Below, one piece after another: positions 29,058-37,895 of a stretch of DNA of 46,571 bases. Both the position numbers and the translations under genes were made by a program. Each line of letters starts with the position of its first letter. The first letter of the stretch is position 1. The notes under the pieces were generated by a model, which did no database searches, was not told the DNA's origin, and saw nothing but the letters and a program-made list of their open reading frames with translations. Origin of the DNA: a virus. The stretch is taken from the IMG/VR virus record IMGVR_UViG_3300027302_000009, positions 1 to 46,571 of that record; one strand, given 5' to 3'.

Positions 29058-32000
29058 TGGCTACAGCATCGACATCAATTAGACAGCGGATTGACAGCAC
29101 TAGCAATCCCATAATTACCAAAATACAGGTAGAGGGTAACGATGTAGTGTCGTTCCTGAATGGGACTGACTATATCCGTGCAATGAGTCAGATTCTCCCG
29201 CAGAGTCCGACTTACATTTCCTATCGATACGATTCTATAACTATTTCGCAAGTAGCCGGCGAAGCGTTTACATTCACCGTTTACACTGTTACCGAGGTAG
29301 GAGGCAATGCATTTACGGCATTGAACTTCAATGACCCAGCGGACGTAGTACAGGCCAAGACTATTGAGATTTACAGGCTACTTGTAACGTCGGTGTTTAA
29401 GGGGTGTTGCGAATGTGGAGACGCCATGCCTGAGTGTTCTATTCAGTACACCTATGGTGGAGAAGGCGGAAGTGGGATTGTTGGTGAATTTGATTACACT
29501 TCTGGAAGCCCCGGACTAATTCGATTTAACAATATAACTGGTAACAACCAAGATTTCACGAGTTTCTTTCCCATCGTTCAGGATGGGTCTTGGGTTTTTA
29601 TATTCAGCAAAACAGATCCCACGATATACGCGGTACTTCAACTTTCGGGATATACTGACTTGGGGGGAGCTGCGGGATTTACAGCCATCGAGTTGAATGC
29701 TCAGGGCGTTCCATTTGTTGAGGGTACAGAGTTTTGTATAGACTTTACGAGTGTTGGTGGATCGCTGGTTCAGGGATGGCAGGACACCTTGGATATAAGT
29801 TCTGTCCTTGACAAGGATAACACGGTAGATGGGGCGGGATACAACTTTGTGTTTGATAACAACGCGTCGTTTCTCATCGATGCACCGGGCGGTAACATAC
29901 TTGCCAATTCGACGGGGACATCACTTAACGCTGGATCGCAGCAGATCCTTGTTACAAATGGATACATCGACATCATAACCCCTAACTACGCCACCGCTGG
30001 CACGGGGTGGGTGCTTGCCAAGACGTCCGCAGGACACGTCGAGTACGTGGAGGCGGGAACAGGTACAATAAGTTCTATTGAACTCATAATGCCTCCTGCG
30101 TTCACCGTAAGCGATCCAAATCCATTGACTGAAAATGGAACATTCACAGTGACTGTTGAAGGTTTGGCTACGGAATACATCAACGGTCTTGGTGAACTTG
30201 CTACATTGCCTGTATACACAGTAGAGAATGGCCTTCATACAAAGGAAAGCCCTGCCGATCCAAATGTGTTCCACCTTGGTGGAGTTTTAATTGAAAACAC
30301 AACAATTACTACAACCAACGGAGCAAATGAGTATGCTCTTGGCGTGTCGGGTTCGGCTAGTCAAGACACACAGCAGCCCTTTGGTGTTGCCAACTTGGGT
30401 AACGGGGGTGTTGCCACGTTTCAAGACTACGGATCAGGCACAAGGCCCAACCCATCTGTAGAGATTGTAGCCGACCAGGACCTTATTCAACCCACGCTTC
30501 AGCTGACCTTGGAGGGTGATTATTCATCGGCCAACGATACACTGCTTCGTTTGAACTACACGGGCGATCCGGCCCTGGCCAAGTCAACCATCGACTATCA
30601 GTTCAGGAACAATGACCCGACTGTGGCGAACTCTTCGTTTGTTGCCAGCCGACTGACGACCGAGATAACAAACTTTACCAACAATACTGAGCAGTCCAAG
30701 TTTCAACTCCAACTGATAAACACTGGCACTCTTGCTAATAAGTTGGAGGTGAGCGGCACTGGTCAGTTGACCTTGAACGAGTATGGCAGCGGCACGTTTG
30801 TTAACAGCGCCCCCACTTACGCACTTGTTGTAGACAACACAGGTCTTGTGTGGAAGAAGACCATAGTCGGAGGCGGAACCGTTACAGAGGTAACCGCAAC
30901 GGGACTTTTGACTACGTCTCCAAACCCGATTGAAACCACAGGAACTGTCACATCTATAATGGACAGTGGGTTCCTCGTGGGAAGATATTCTCCTAATGAA
31001 GGGGAGTTCCAGCAGATTACCATTGGTGATGGACTTACCTTGAGTGCAACTGGTGAGTTGACGGCGGAAGGCGGCCCAGGAGAAACATACACCGTAAACA
31101 ACGGTCTTGAGCCGCAAACCGTCCCTACGTCTGATCCAAATAATTTCCAATTGGGCGGACCGCTTGTTCGTAATACTGAAATTAATCTTAATACAGCATA
31201 CACTTTAGATGTCCTTGCCACAACGGGTAAGAAAATGTTGCATCTTGAATCCGGTCTTGTTAGAATTGGAGATATTGACGATACATCTGGTTTTTTTCTT
31301 ACTAATTATTTAGAGATAAACAATTCTCAATCAAAGATCTTATGGAATGGTAATAGAAATTTTTATATTGACCATTCAGGTTCGGCATCATGGGGATTCG
31401 GAGACATTGATAATTACAATTTAGGAACTAAGTTTGTCATAAACAATATAGGTCAAAAGGCTGAAATATTGGGGCAATTAACATCAGCCAGCGCTGGTTT
31501 TGATAAGCCATTTTTTAGAGTTGAATTTGGGGATCCTAGTGGTGCGGTTTCTTTGGGTGACATTACTTCTTATGCCAACGGAACAACATATATACTGGAC
31601 GATATTAATTCACTACATAGTTTTTCAAAAAGAGTAAGGCTTAATGACTATAACAGTTCAACTGCATATCAGTCGTGGGTTATTAATGGGACGACATACA
31701 ATGCGGGTGCATCTGTAGGTGTTCTTAATGTAGATAATTTGGGTAACGTTTTTGTTGGAGAAGGCGGCAGCGGAAATACTTACACCGTCAACAACGGTCT
31801 CACAGAAAACCCAACGGACAACTTCCAATTGGGCGGGCCGCTTGTTAACAGCACAACTGTTGATGGCGCATCAAATTTGCACAGTATGACGTTTGCTGAA
31901 ATGAATAATTTCACTGTCGGCGCAAACTCTAAAATTAGCTTAACGTCAGAAAGCACATCCACTCCGGGTCTATTATCTCAATTATACGCTGCTAATGGAT

Positions 32001-34258
32001 CAGCTTTAATTAAACACGAGGAGCCAAATGGCGATAAGGCGGATGTAATAGTACAAACATTAAGTGCTGGTCTTGGATTTTCCAATTCATCGGGCTTTGG
32101 TAGCGGCATTGAGGCGACGGTATCGTCTATAACCTTGTCATATAGCAATGTGTCCATATCCCCTGAGACTTACAATATAAGCATAGATACAGACGGAATA
32201 AAAACTGTTACTCCTAATGTTCAGACAGGTGCAGCAACAGCTGGACAAGTCTTAACATTGATGGACGCCGCAACAGGTGAGGTTGAGTTTCAAGATGCAG
32301 GCGGCACATCCCCCCTCACAACCAAGGGCGACCTTTACACATACGACACGGCAGACGCAAGGCTTCCTGTAGGTCTAGATACCCAGGTGTTGCTTGCGGA
32401 TAGCTCAACTCCTACCGGATTGAGATGGGGGACTAATACAACACCTCCTGCAAGTGGATACTATGCAATGTATCAAGATGTATTAACTCAGACTATTGCC
32501 GTAATCAATACTGGTTATCCTATTAAATTCCGTACAATGGATTTAAGCAACGGGGTAACCGTTGTAAGCGATTCCCGTATCACGTTTGCAAACACAGGGA
32601 TATATAACTTGCAGTTTAGTGTTCAGCTTGAAAACAGTGACACTCAAGAGCATGACGTAACAATATGGCTTAGAAAGAATGGAGTTGATGTAGTAGGATC
32701 AGCAGGATTTGTGGCAGTAGTAGCAAAGCACGGGGGTGTTAACGGACACGTGTTGCCATCTTGGAATTACTTGCTTGATGTTGTTGGGGGTGATTATTAT
32801 GAGTTAGTGTGGAGTGCAACAAGCACTCAGATAACGATGCCATTTATCGCCGCAGGTAGTCCTCCACCATCAACAGCTTCTGCAATATTTACTGTAACTC
32901 AACAAGCAGGCATCTTAGCGGGGACAGGCATTACAGGGTTAGGCAAATCAGGAAATATTCAAACAGGAGCAGTACAAACACTTGCCGTAGGAACGAGTGG
33001 AACTGATTTTGATATAACATCAAGTGGAAACACACAAACATTTAACTTACCAACTGCAAGTGCCTCTAATCGCGGTGCATTGAGTAGTTCGGACTGGACC
33101 AACTTCAATACGGCGTATACAAATAGGATTACGTCGTTGACAGTCACTGGGACATCAAGCGATGCTACATTGAGCGGTAATACATTAAACATTCCTAACT
33201 ATGCGCTTAATGATTTAGGTCAAATATCCGTATCTACAAGCAACGCAAGGGAAGATAATTATGCGCCAACAGGATGGCCCGGCACATCTGATCGCGTTAA
33301 AGTAATTCGTATAGATTCTACGAATACAAACTACATGATGAGTCTTGGTGGACTCGCAAGTCCAAGCGCTGGAAGGATTGTAACTATTGTAAACGCTTCC
33401 ACGGCAAACAACCTCATCATCATAGAGAACTTGTCGCCTTCATCAACAGTAGCAAATAGGTTCCGAACGTACAATAGCATGGCGTATATGCTCATGCCAA
33501 CAAGAAGTGTGACCTTTATTTATGATGGAACATATTGGAATCAAATGGCATTGAGTACTCCAATGGGATTGGATTTCTTTGATGATTGCACCTCTGCATC
33601 ATCAACGGGTACGGGAGGTAATGCTGTAGGTATAGGAGCAGCAGGTGTAGTGAGTTCAGGTACTGGCTCACTTACAAGGGCAGAAGGAGATGCGTTTGGA
33701 TCATATAGCCTTCAAACAGGGACTTCAGCAGCAGGATTTGTGTTCATGGGAACACAGACTAGAAGACTAGGGGGAAATAACTCATTTGCAGTTAACTCTA
33801 CTTTCCCATACTTAGTTGTTGGAAGATTTCAATTGTTTCAACTTGGAACAGGCGCTCAAGATTTTCAGGCTATGTTTGGAATGCACGGTGGTGGAACAGT
33901 GTTGAATACAACACAAACTACTGTTGGATATACATGGTACTATAATGGAAGTGCTAATGCCAATTGGGATAATAGAACTTCAAATGTAGCCGGAACAGTA
34001 TCTACGGTCTCAAGTCCATTGGTTGCGGGAACTTCATTTGTTATACTTGGAATATATAAACCTGGTGGAGCAAACATTAGAGATGCTGTTTATTTTTACT
34101 CTACCGATGGAATAACTTACCAAGTTTCATCAAAGTTTGTTGGAACAGCAAGTGCTTATGGGGGTAACCTTTCATTTGGTATAGCCTCCACTGTTGGGAC
34201 AACAGCCAAAGATTTTAGAGCGGATTATTACGGAGCGGCATTTAACTTAGTAAGATGA
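29057..34258 (+). CDS. Long modular tail fibre/receptor-binding protein
   Basis: A 1733-aa, beta-rich fibre. The N-terminus (to about 130) carries a CCEC...C cluster like that in the 782-aa virion protein. The shaft contains three copies of a YTV-N-NGL ... F-LGG-L module (starting about residues 385, 678 and 909). It then has the phage-fibre segment LTTKGDLYTYDTADARLPVG (about 1090), a compact beta domain (IKFRTMDLSNGV...), and an RGALSSSDWTNFN segment typical of Bacteroidota phage fibres. The last 200 residues (FFDDCTSASSTGTGG...) look like a lectin-type jelly roll and may be the receptor-binding tip. Base composition changes along the gene, with AT-rich shaft inserts near 31170-31780. The start is coupled to the previous gene and the stop overlaps the next (ATGA). 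Confidence 0.85.
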   Translation: MATASTSIRQRIDSTSNPIITKIQVEGNDVVSFLNGTDYIRAMSQILPQSPTYISYRYDSITISQVAGEAFTFTVYTVTEVGGNAFTALNFNDPADVVQAKTIEIYRLLVTSVFKGCCECGDAMPECSIQYTYGGEGGSGIVGEFDYTSGSPGLIRFNNITGNNQDFTSFFPIVQDGSWVFIFSKTDPTIYAVLQLSGYTDLGGAAGFTAIELNAQGVPFVEGTEFCIDFTSVGGSLVQGWQDTLDISSVLDKDNTVDGAGYNFVFDNNASFLIDAPGGNILANSTGTSLNAGSQQILVTNGYIDIITPNYATAGTGWVLAKTSAGHVEYVEAGTGTISSIELIMPPAFTVSDPNPLTENGTFTVTVEGLATEYINGLGELATLPVYTVENGLHTKESPADPNVFHLGGVLIENTTITTTNGANEYALGVSGSASQDTQQPFGVANLGNGGVATFQDYGSGTRPNPSVEIVADQDLIQPTLQLTLEGDYSSANDTLLRLNYTGDPALAKSTIDYQFRNNDPTVANSSFVASRLTTEITNFTNNTEQSKFQLQLINTGTLANKLEVSGTGQLTLNEYGSGTFVNSAPTYALVVDNTGLVWKKTIVGGGTVTEVTATGLLTTSPNPIETTGTVTSIMDSGFLVGRYSPNEGEFQQITIGDGLTLSATGELTAEGGPGETYTVNNGLEPQTVPTSDPNNFQLGGPLVRNTEINLNTAYTLDVLATTGKKMLHLESGLVRIGDIDDTSGFFLTNYLEINNSQSKILWNGNRNFYIDHSGSASWGFGDIDNYNLGTKFVINNIGQKAEILGQLTSASAGFDKPFFRVEFGDPSGAVSLGDITSYANGTTYILDDINSLHSFSKRVRLNDYNSSTAYQSWVINGTTYNAGASVGVLNVDNLGNVFVGEGGSGNTYTVNNGLTENPTDNFQLGGPLVNSTTVDGASNLHSMTFAEMNNFTVGANSKISLTSESTSTPGLLSQLYAANGSALIKHEEPNGDKADVIVQTLSAGLGFSNSSGFGSGIEATVSSITLSYSNVSISPETYNISIDTDGIKTVTPNVQTGAATAGQVLTLMDAATGEVEFQDAGGTSPLTTKGDLYTYDTADARLPVGLDTQVLLADSSTPTGLRWGTNTTPPASGYYAMYQDVLTQTIAVINTGYPIKFRTMDLSNGVTVVSDSRITFANTGIYNLQFSVQLENSDTQEHDVTIWLRKNGVDVVGSAGFVAVVAKHGGVNGHVLPSWNYLLDVVGGDYYELVWSATSTQITMPFIAAGSPPPSTASAIFTVTQQAGILAGTGITGLGKSGNIQTGAVQTLAVGTSGTDFDITSSGNTQTFNLPTASASNRGALSSSDWTNFNTAYTNRITSLTVTGTSSDATLSGNTLNIPNYALNDLGQISVSTSNAREDNYAPTGWPGTSDRVKVIRIDSTNTNYMMSLGGLASPSAGRIVTIVNASTANNLIIIENLSPSSTVANRFRTYNSMAYMLMPTRSVTFIYDGTYWNQMALSTPMGLDFFDDCTSASSTGTGGNAVGIGAAGVVSSGTGSLTRAEGDAFGSYSLQTGTSAAGFVFMGTQTRRLGGNNSFAVNSTFPYLVVGRFQLFQLGTGAQDFQAMFGMHGGGTVLNTTQTTVGYTWYYNGSANANWDNRTSNVAGTVSTVSSPLVAGTSFVILGIYKPGGANIRDAVYFYSTDGITYQVSSKFVGTASAYGGNLSFGIASTVGTTAKDFRADYYGAAFNLVR
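31088..31168 (+). repeat. Tail fibre direct repeat, copy 1
   Basis: The copy contains two well-conserved blocks: 31088-31107 (19 of 20 bases match copy 2) and 31145-31168 (23 of 24 match). It encodes the YTVNNGL and FQLGGPLV motifs. It pairs with 31781-31846. Confidence 0.8.
31781..31846 (+). repeat. Tail fibre direct repeat, copy 2
   Basis: Blocks 31781-31800 and 31823-31846 repeat copy 1. The DNA between the copies (about 31170-31780) is visibly more AT-rich than the flanks. Recombination between copies could swap or delete this shaft segment. Confidence 0.8.
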
Positions 34259-34488
34259 GATACTATATTTATCAAATACAATTTAATGATTTCGCGGGTA
34301 AAACCTGTTTGGTATCTGCCCCAAACTCTTGCGACCCATTGCTTTTTGATGACAATCTTATTGAAACAAAGGCAATTGTTTTTGAACAAGCAAAAGCAAT
34401 TAATAATGATCAGGATGTAACCGTCTTTACTGATTCAATTATTGATATTCCCCAAATAGAATATGCTGAAATAACAAATCTAGAATAA
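34255..34488 (+). CDS. Small protein after the tail fibre, unknown
   Basis: A 77-aa acidic protein, overlapping the fibre stop by 4 nt (ATGA) and the next start by 1 nt (TAATG). It has no membrane span or motif. Small genes in this position can be fibre-assembly chaperones, but nothing in the sequence proves it. Confidence 0.5.
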   Translation: MRYYIYQIQFNDFAGKTCLVSAPNSCDPLLFDDNLIETKAIVFEQAKAINNDQDVTVFTDSIIDIPQIEYAEITNLE

Positions 34489-34886
34489 TGAAAAAGATAC
34501 TACGCAAACTCCAACTCTTCGACGGCCTGTGGTCTATCCCAGTCGCGTTCTTCCTTTTCCTTCTCGCCGGATCCTACAGCGCTGAGTATTTCGGCGACGG
34601 ACTCATCTCAATCGAGTACATTCAGCAGGTAATTCTTGCCGCACTTATCATGATTTTTGGTAACTTTGTGGTGTTCCTTGGTGGGTTCTTTAACTTTAGA
34701 ACGCTACAGAACTACTTCTACTCGAAGTACGCCAAGGGAGAAATAGAATACGCTTCCACGCCATGGCAAAGAATAACTTTATACGTCTGTGTTTACTTTG
34801 GGTTGTTCTTATGCTTCCTGTTTATACTGTGGCTGATAATGACGGTTACTGTGTCCGCGCCACTGCCGCCTCATTTGTCGGAGTAA
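34488..34886 (+). CDS. Holin-like membrane protein
   Basis: A 132-aa protein with three strongly hydrophobic segments (about residues 16-32, 46-66 and 100-122) and a basic N-terminus. Directly upstream of, and overlapping, a secreted peptidoglycan hydrolase, it fits a holin that permeabilises the inner membrane. Its last 124 nt also encode the signal peptide of the endolysin in another frame. An antiholin role is possible if the protein at 27926 is the holin. Confidence 0.65.
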   Translation: MKKILRKLQLFDGLWSIPVAFFLFLLAGSYSAEYFGDGLISIEYIQQVILAALIMIFGNFVVFLGGFFNFRTLQNYFYSKYAKGEIEYASTPWQRITLYVCVYFGLFLCFLFILWLIMTVTVSAPLPPHLSE

Positions 34887-35347
34887 AAGAGAAGGGGGGC
34901 AACAACCAAGGCTTTACTGATAAAGAACTACAAGTATTACTATATAAGCAAGGATGGCGTGCTGGCTCGGCTTGGTGCGCTTTTTTCGTTAAGGCCATGC
35001 TGTTCGAGTGCGGAATCGAGAACACCATAACAGGCTGGTCTCCTACCGCATACAACAAGAAAGACGTAATCTTCACCGATGGAAAGTTTTATAAGAGCTT
35101 TAATGATGGCGATGTCCTTGTTGCCACATACACATACCAAAACTTTAGAAACTCAAGGTTCAAAGGAATCGGACACACCGGCATCGTAGACCGCATAGGA
35201 GAGCATTCAATCCGCACGATAGAGGGTAACACCAACGAGCAAGGGATGCGCGATTCTCGGTCACGGGACGGGGTCTACGTGAAGATCCGGCCCTTATCCA
35301 AGAACACCCACATCACAAGGTGGAAGAAGTCTGAGAGGTTCAGATAA
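34763..35347 (+). CDS. CHAP-like secreted endolysin
   Basis: A 194-aa hydrolase candidate. Residues 1-24 are a signal peptide: basic/polar start, hydrophobic core LCLLWVVLMLPV, then TVA before Asp25. The catalytic Cys is C72 in SAWCAFFVK, the His is H138 in GHTGIV, and E154/N156 in IEGN complete a CHAP/NlpC-type Cys-His-acid set. It would cleave peptidoglycan amide bonds after Sec export. The long overlap (124 nt) with the holin-like gene is unusual. A start at Met17 (34811) would destroy the signal peptide, so 34763 is preferred. A - strand terminator lies just beyond the stop. Confidence 0.8.
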   Translation: MAKNNFIRLCLLWVVLMLPVYTVADNDGYCVRATAASFVGVKEKGGNNQGFTDKELQVLLYKQGWRAGSAWCAFFVKAMLFECGIENTITGWSPTAYNKKDVIFTDGKFYKSFNDGDVLVATYTYQNFRNSRFKGIGHTGIVDRIGEHSIRTIEGNTNEQGMRDSRSRDGVYVKIRPLSKNTHITRWKKSERFR

Positions 35348-35348
35348 C

Positions 35349-35370
35349 AAAAAGGGGGCGCAAGGCCCCC
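35349..35370 (-). terminator. Terminator between converging transcription units
   Basis: GGGGGC (35354-35359) pairs with GCCCCC (35365-35370) over a GCAAG loop. The - strand reads TTTTT directly after the hairpin, so it ends the gene at 35397. The + side has only TTT, so rightward termination would be weaker. Confidence 0.8.
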
Positions 35371-35396
35371 AGTTTGCAATCTATACATCAAAAACA

Positions 35397-36464
35397 CTAG
35401 AACAAAGTCTCTTCGTGCGTTTCGAGGCTGTAGGTACGGCCCACGTTTTCGTTCTTGCCCTGTGCAGGGAGGAACTCAGCGTAAGCGATAACCTGAGCAT
35501 CGTAAGTTAGGTCAGGATTATACGTCAGAGTCTTTGTGTTATTATCCCAAGTATTCACCGCGCCTGAGGCAACCTTGATGGTTGAGTCAGCCTGAGGATT
35601 AATTGCAATGTTCAGTGTGCTTCCGTACACGTTGTCGGTCGTAATCGCACCGGGGCCATTGTTGAGACGGTACATCCACATATATCCATCGTAGGTCTTA
35701 TCAAACGAGTTTATAAGGGTCTTGTAGTTGAACGTCTGAGCGTCCACTCCGTTGATGTAGAACACGCTCTTGATTTGATCGTTTCCAATCTGCTCGATGT
35801 CCATTGAGATGTTGTTGATGTGGGTCTCTGGATTGGTAGCAACGCGGCTCCAAGACCAACGAGTCTTGTGCATGAACTCTTCCAAGGTGATTCCAATCAT
35901 CTGAAGGAACTCAGCACGGCGGATGCGGCGCTTAGGGTTGATGGCGTACTTGGATGTCCAAGCAACGTATGGCTTGCCATCTGCTCCCTTCTTCACAAGA
36001 CGGGCCTTATATCCTATGCGGATCATTGGGTCCTTCATGTCGTCTGCTACGCCCTGCCATGTGGTCTCGTATGGCTCGAACATATAGTCGACACCCTGTT
36101 CACTGGCCTTGATTTGAGTCCACACGTAGTACACGTTCTGTCCGGCAAGTCCGCTTGGTGCTTCGTGCTTAACGAATTTACCGGGCTTGGTTAGGGTAGC
36201 TACTCCCTGCTCGTCTGTCCCTTCGTAAACAAATCCCATGTGGTGGATTGAGTTAGCGAGGTAGTTGAGTGGGTACATACCGAACGCGTCGGTCTTGTCG
36301 TTGTCGTATCCAATCGTGTAGTACACACGGGTTGGCGACGATGAGATGTCTGTTACCTCGTAGATCCAAGCCTGACGCTGGGTACGAGTCTTGATTTGTC
36401 CGTCATACTGAGCGAACTCCTCTGGTAAGTCTAGAATTTCTAGTGCCTTTTGTACGTTTGACAT
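35397..36464 (-). CDS. Stand-alone, codon-biased protein of unknown function
   Basis: A 355-aa soluble protein without recognised motif. It has many Tyr, Trp and Asn, looks beta-rich in the first 200 and last 130 residues, and has a basic helix near 185-215. Codons strongly prefer C-ending forms (TAC, GAC, AAC, ATC, TTC) and CGT, as in the major capsid gene, which suggests high expression. It is flanked on both sides by terminators that read on the - strand, so it is a monocistronic unit. The leader is A/T-rich (AATCTAATAAAA before ATG). Opposite to the structural operon in strand but like it in codon use, it could be an abundant virion protein or an abundant early protein. Confidence 0.75.
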   Translation of the reverse strand: MSNVQKALEILDLPEEFAQYDGQIKTRTQRQAWIYEVTDISSSPTRVYYTIGYDNDKTDAFGMYPLNYLANSIHHMGFVYEGTDEQGVATLTKPGKFVKHEAPSGLAGQNVYYVWTQIKASEQGVDYMFEPYETTWQGVADDMKDPMIRIGYKARLVKKGADGKPYVAWTSKYAINPKRRIRRAEFLQMIGITLEEFMHKTRWSWSRVATNPETHINNISMDIEQIGNDQIKSVFYINGVDAQTFNYKTLINSFDKTYDGYMWMYRLNNGPGAITTDNVYGSTLNIAINPQADSTIKVASGAVNTWDNNTKTLTYNPDLTYDAQVIAYAEFLPAQGKNENVGRTYSLETHEETLF

Positions 36465-36521
36465 TTTTATTAGATTTGATTTATTAACTTGATATGCGTG
36501 GCGAATTTACGCAATTTTTTT

Positions 36522-36554
36522 CAAAAAGAAAAGGGCAACCACGTTTGATTGCCC
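36522..36554 (-). terminator. Terminator after the spanin pair
   Basis: GGGCAA (36533-36538) pairs with TTGCCC (36549-36554). The - strand continues into TTTTCTTTTT (36532-36522 region). It separates the spanin genes from the gene at 35397. A near-match to the -7 box (CGAATTTA on +, 36502-36509) downstream may be the promoter of that gene. Confidence 0.75.
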
Positions 36555-36571
36555 TTAACCAACAATAACAA

Positions 36572-36988
36572 CTATAACAACAATGAATACACCGAAAAAC
36601 CAAGAAGGGCTATCGATGTACATTTCCAAAATATTTTTCTTCTACGCTCCTTCTTCATCTCCTTCTTCATGTCCGTGTACTGAGTTTTCAGGAAGCGAAT
36701 CTCTGCCAACTGGTTCTGACGAACCTCCTCGCATAGGTCGCCATTTTTGATGGCCAAATCAAGGGCTATCTGTGCGGCTTCGATTTGATCCTTCATCATT
36801 TGAATACGCTGTGAGCGTGATTCGATGGTCATCTTATCTTGCCTGATAGTCTCCGCAGCGGCAGAGATCACTTCCTGAGCCTCACGAGGCATCTGAGGGG
36901 CGTTAGTTGGCTGGGCGCAAGCGTCCAGTACGATACTCATTGAGAAGATAATTCCAAGAGTTAACGTATAAAGTTTTGAGCGAGTCAT
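36572..36988 (-). CDS. Lipoprotein spanin-like protein with C-terminal membrane anchor
   Basis: A 138-aa protein. Residues 1-23 are a lipoprotein signal (basic start, TLTLGIIFSMSIV, lipobox L-D-A-C with C24). Residues about 45-115 are a charged coiled coil, and the last 20 (FWKCTSIALLGFSVYSLLL) are a membrane span. A lipidated N-terminus plus C-terminal transmembrane segment is the layout of a unimolecular spanin, which links and fuses outer and inner membranes at lysis. It also overlaps an N-terminally anchored coiled-coil protein by 86 nt, like Rz/Rz1 pairs. ATG 36988 is chosen over 37015 because it gives the clean lipoprotein signal. The Asp at lipobox -2 is atypical. Confidence 0.65.
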   Translation of the reverse strand: MTRSKLYTLTLGIIFSMSIVLDACAQPTNAPQMPREAQEVISAAAETIRQDKMTIESRSQRIQMMKDQIEAAQIALDLAIKNGDLCEEVRQNQLAEIRFLKTQYTDMKKEMKKERRRKIFWKCTSIALLGFSVYSLLL

Positions 36989-37301
36989 TTGACATACGGG
37001 GTATTCGTGAAACAATTTTTTGTGCTTTCTCTATGCGCTCCTGTTCAATCAGAAACTGCTGCTCGTCCTGCACCATGAACGAGTCAAGGGCTGCCTTGGT
37101 TTGCGTTACGATGATGAGGTTAGAGTCCATCTGCGCGATGTACTTCTCGTTGATTTCATGCAGCCTTTCTATGGCCACGGTTTCATTCTCTGAACTCGTG
37201 TGAAGGATTCCCATCCGGAATACCATGAAGAATACTCCGAACAGGATCACAACACTCAGTGCAAGGATGATTAAGGTATATATGTTCTTGGTCTTGTCCA
37301 T
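36903..37301 (-). CDS. Inner-membrane spanin-like protein
   Basis: A 132-aa protein with an N-terminal membrane anchor (residues about 9-29, YTLIILALSVVILFGVFFMVF) and a long periplasmic coiled coil (about 40-95), the Rz (i-spanin) layout. Its 3' end overlaps the downstream lipoprotein gene by 86 nt. It has its own promoter only 4 nt upstream. Rz-like function is inferred from topology and pairing, as spanins share little sequence. Confidence 0.6.
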   Translation of the reverse strand: MDKTKNIYTLIILALSVVILFGVFFMVFRMGILHTSSENETVAIERLHEINEKYIAQMDSNLIIVTQTKAALDSFMVQDEQQFLIEQERIEKAQKIVSRIPRMSNDSLKTLYVNSWNYLLNEYRTGRLRPAN

Positions 37302-37305
37302 TATT

Positions 37306-37334
37306 CAAAATTAGCGTAACCTAGGTCTTCCCAA
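37306..37334 (-). promoter_or_regulatory. Promoter for the spanin pair
   Basis: On the - strand: TTG (37334-37332), 18 nt, TAATTTTG (37313-37306), then AATA and the ATG at 37301. The start codon is 4 nt from the -7 box, so the mRNA would begin at or next to the ATG. Confidence 0.65.
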
Positions 37335-37347
37335 GTTGGTGGATCTA

Positions 37348-37887
37348 TCATTTTTTTATCTCTTTTACTTTGTCCTTGTAGTGGTATATCAACTCTTTTA
37401 TCTTATCAAGAGGAAGGCTCAGGCGGTCATTCCTCAGGGAGTGTAATTCCTCTAATGCGTTCTTGCCTATTCGCCTTTCAATCCGGATGCCGTACTCGAT
37501 CAGGTTACCGTGCTTGTGTTGGTTACACTCTACACACTGGCCGTGTACGTTGTCCTCATGAAACCTCAGGTTGGGGTACGAGCCGACACTAAAATAGTGG
37601 CCGGCATCGTACTTCCCCTGTAGCTTCTTCCCGCAGGATATACACCCCCTCCCTTGGTCTCGAAGCCTAATGAATTGGTTAAACACCTGCTGGAGTTCTT
37701 TCCTCCACTGAGACACGGACTTGTTACGTTCCTTGATCTCTTTCAGTTCTCGTTTAACCTTCCTATCCTTCTGCTTGGAGGAGTAAGCAATCATGCATTC
37801 GATGTTCTCACACGTTGCCTGCATCGTGCTGTATTTGGGGATAAACTCCTGTCTACAGATTCTGCACTTCTTATTCCTCGCCTTCAT
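37348..37887 (-). CDS. ninG: NinG/Rap-like recombination endonuclease
   Basis: A 179-aa protein. It has an N-terminal CRIC zinc ribbon (C8, C11, then C26 and C31), a charged helix, and a second Cys/His core CISCGKK...DAGHYFSVGSYPNLRFHEDNVHGQCVECN...GN. The DAGHYFS...P.LRF...N.H.QC..CN string is the hallmark of the lambda NinG family, structure-specific nucleases that cut recombination intermediates. It is last of the ATGA-linked ladder, 46 nt before the spanin unit. Confidence 0.88.
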   Translation of the reverse strand: MKARNKKCRICRQEFIPKYSTMQATCENIECMIAYSSKQKDRKVKRELKEIKERNKSVSQWRKELQQVFNQFIRLRDQGRGCISCGKKLQGKYDAGHYFSVGSYPNLRFHEDNVHGQCVECNQHKHGNLIEYGIRIERRIGKNALEELHSLRNDRLSLPLDKIKELIYHYKDKVKEIKK

Positions 37888-37895
37888 AAGCTATC

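Noticed and set aside
35820-36194. 124-aa + strand ORF antisense to the gene at 35397
   Set aside because: It lies wholly within a codon-biased - strand gene, has no leader or coupling, and its composition is that of an antisense shadow.
36502-36524. Full promoter for the gene at 35397
   Set aside because: The -7-like TAAATTCG (- strand) has one mismatch and the nearest TTGs are 12 and 26 nt away, so it is noted only as a possible weak or activated promoter.
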